Shown here in pieces: positions 21,351-21,801 of a stretch of DNA of 21,801 nt (the first letter of the stretch is position 1; each line of letters starts with the position of its first letter). A program made the position numbers and the translations under genes. Origin of the DNA: Saccoglossus kowalevskii. Its lineage: Eukaryota; Hemichordata; Enteropneusta; Harrimaniidae. The stretch lies in assembly GCF_000003605.2 (NCBI RefSeq), contig NW_003151760.1, forward strand, positions 92,830 to 114,630. Direction: 5' to 3'. The notes below the pieces were generated by a model. It worked only from the letters and a program-made list of their open reading frames with translations, was not told where the DNA came from and did not search any database.

Positions 21351-21463
21351 TTTAAAGCGGTGGTCGTCGCGCAGCACGTGTTCAAACTTGTGTTTCACAA
21401 GCGTTGTATACGTACGTATCTCATATCGAACAGGGCGCGGCGCAACGACCACCGCCCTTTAAA
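21351..21463. mobile_element. GC-rich inverted-repeat element, MITE-like, TTAA at both ends
   Basis: Left arm at 21351-21372 reads TTTAAAGCGGTGGTCGTC followed by GCGC. The right arm at 21440-21463, read on the minus strand, is TTTAAAGGGCGGTGGTCGTT followed by GCGC. They pair with one 2-base gap and one mismatch, and pairing continues more loosely inward. TTAA lies at 21352-21355 and 21459-21462, as expected for a target duplication of piggyBac-type or other TTAA-directed elements. The 67-base centre holds a second hairpin (CTTGTG/CACAAG, 21387-21401) and ATACGTACGTAT (21408-21419). It is much richer in G+C than its surroundings and absent from A and B. A structured RNA hairpin is an alternative. 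The family is unknown to me. Confidence 0.55.
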
Positions 21464-21801
21464 TAAAACATTTATGTACGCAATCGAATGTAAACGTAAA
21501 CAACATTTCACAATATTTGTTTCTGATCTGCCATGATTTATTCGACCGAGCCACAGTACACTAAATTGCATGGATCGTGTTGAAAATAAATTTGTACACA
21601 TGACAAAAGGCGAAATACTAGACAAATAGTGTACACGGAAGCTTAGAAAATAATAATAAACTTTTAACGAGTTGGATACCGATTGTGTAGCTGAGACTGT
21701 GGATCAAACTGCGTAATAAACGCCTACACTCTCGTAATAAATGAATCACGCAAAAATAGAGAACGCTATTTATTTTAATTGAGTCAAAAAAGGTGTTAAC
21801 A
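21464..21801. other. Right-edge non-coding stretch of copy C
   Basis: AT-rich, no gene seen. The minus-strand frame 21395-21625 and plus-strand frame 21330-21536 are open partly because they run through the inverted-repeat element. Weak matches to A after 3020 only. Confidence 0.35.

Larger units (their letters stand above)
18401..21801. repeat. Copy C of the ~9-kb tandem unit, cut by the window edge
   Basis: Third copy, of which only about the first 3.4 kb is visible. Offset to A is 18340 at the strongest block (1219 to 19559), 18319 at 1936 to 20255, and about 18329 at 2492 to 20821 (GTCTCAAAC). C is more diverged from A and B than they are from each other in the strongest block. It has about 110 bp extra near 18480-18590 relative to B, and the inverted-repeat element at 21351-21463 that neither other copy has. 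The array presumably continues to the right of the window. Confidence 0.85.

Noticed and set aside
21330-21536. Open frames on both strands over the right-edge element.
   Set aside because: They arise from the GC-rich inverted repeat, which lacks stops; the two strands mirror each other.
1-21801. Known microRNAs, tRNAs, histone stem-loops and common retroelement domains.
   Set aside because: I looked for familiar seed strings, tRNA B-box patterns and reverse transcriptase motifs and saw none. A proper search could still find a diverged one.

Overview
The window is AT-rich eukaryotic DNA (about one third G+C by eye). I found no gene that can be defended: every open frame is short (longest about 103 codons), none carries a recognisable domain, and none is kept between the repeat copies described below. 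There are no rRNA, tRNA, CRISPR, IS or operon signatures. The long non-coding tracts, mixed CpG/TpG differences between copies, scattered CTCF-like and CACGTG motifs and a short inverted-repeat element fit an animal nuclear genome, perhaps a marine invertebrate. That placement is an inference with low confidence.

The main result is architectural. By eye the window holds about 2.3 copies of one diverged tandem unit of roughly 8.5-9.5 kb. Copy A runs from about 1 to 9550, copy B from about 9551 to 18400, and copy C from about 18401 to the right edge, where it is cut. The array may continue past both edges. The same ordered blocks recur at a nearly constant offset: A to B is 9551 at base 241, 9492 at 1219-1387, 8719 near 5551 and 8710 near 7341; B to C is 8525 near 9246 and 8848 near 10803. 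Homology is clear at the start of each unit (first about 2.3 kb, A/B/C) and again in its later part (A/B 5.45-5.62, 7.15-7.4 and 7.6-8.2 kb; B/C 8.7-9.7 kb is the A/B junction side seen against 17.2-18.4 kb). It is weak in the middle (A 2.5-5.4 kb against B 11.9-14.1 kb).

Within the unit the best conserved part is a 169-bp block (1219-1387, 10711-10879, about 19559-19715) with no net length change between A and B. It carries two GATA-type sites, an E-box-like site and a GATTAGRGATCCCC core, and looks like a duplicated cis-regulatory element or non-coding RNA segment rather than an exon. About 0.5 kb further on, each unit carries an older nested array of three subrepeats of about 150 bp. Copy C also contains a compact GC-rich inverted-repeat element (21351-21463) with TTAA at both ends, which resembles a non-autonomous transposon and is absent from A and B.

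No pathway can be assigned. The window is best read as an ancient non-coding segmental tandem array whose copies have diverged unevenly, leaving a few islands of strong similarity.
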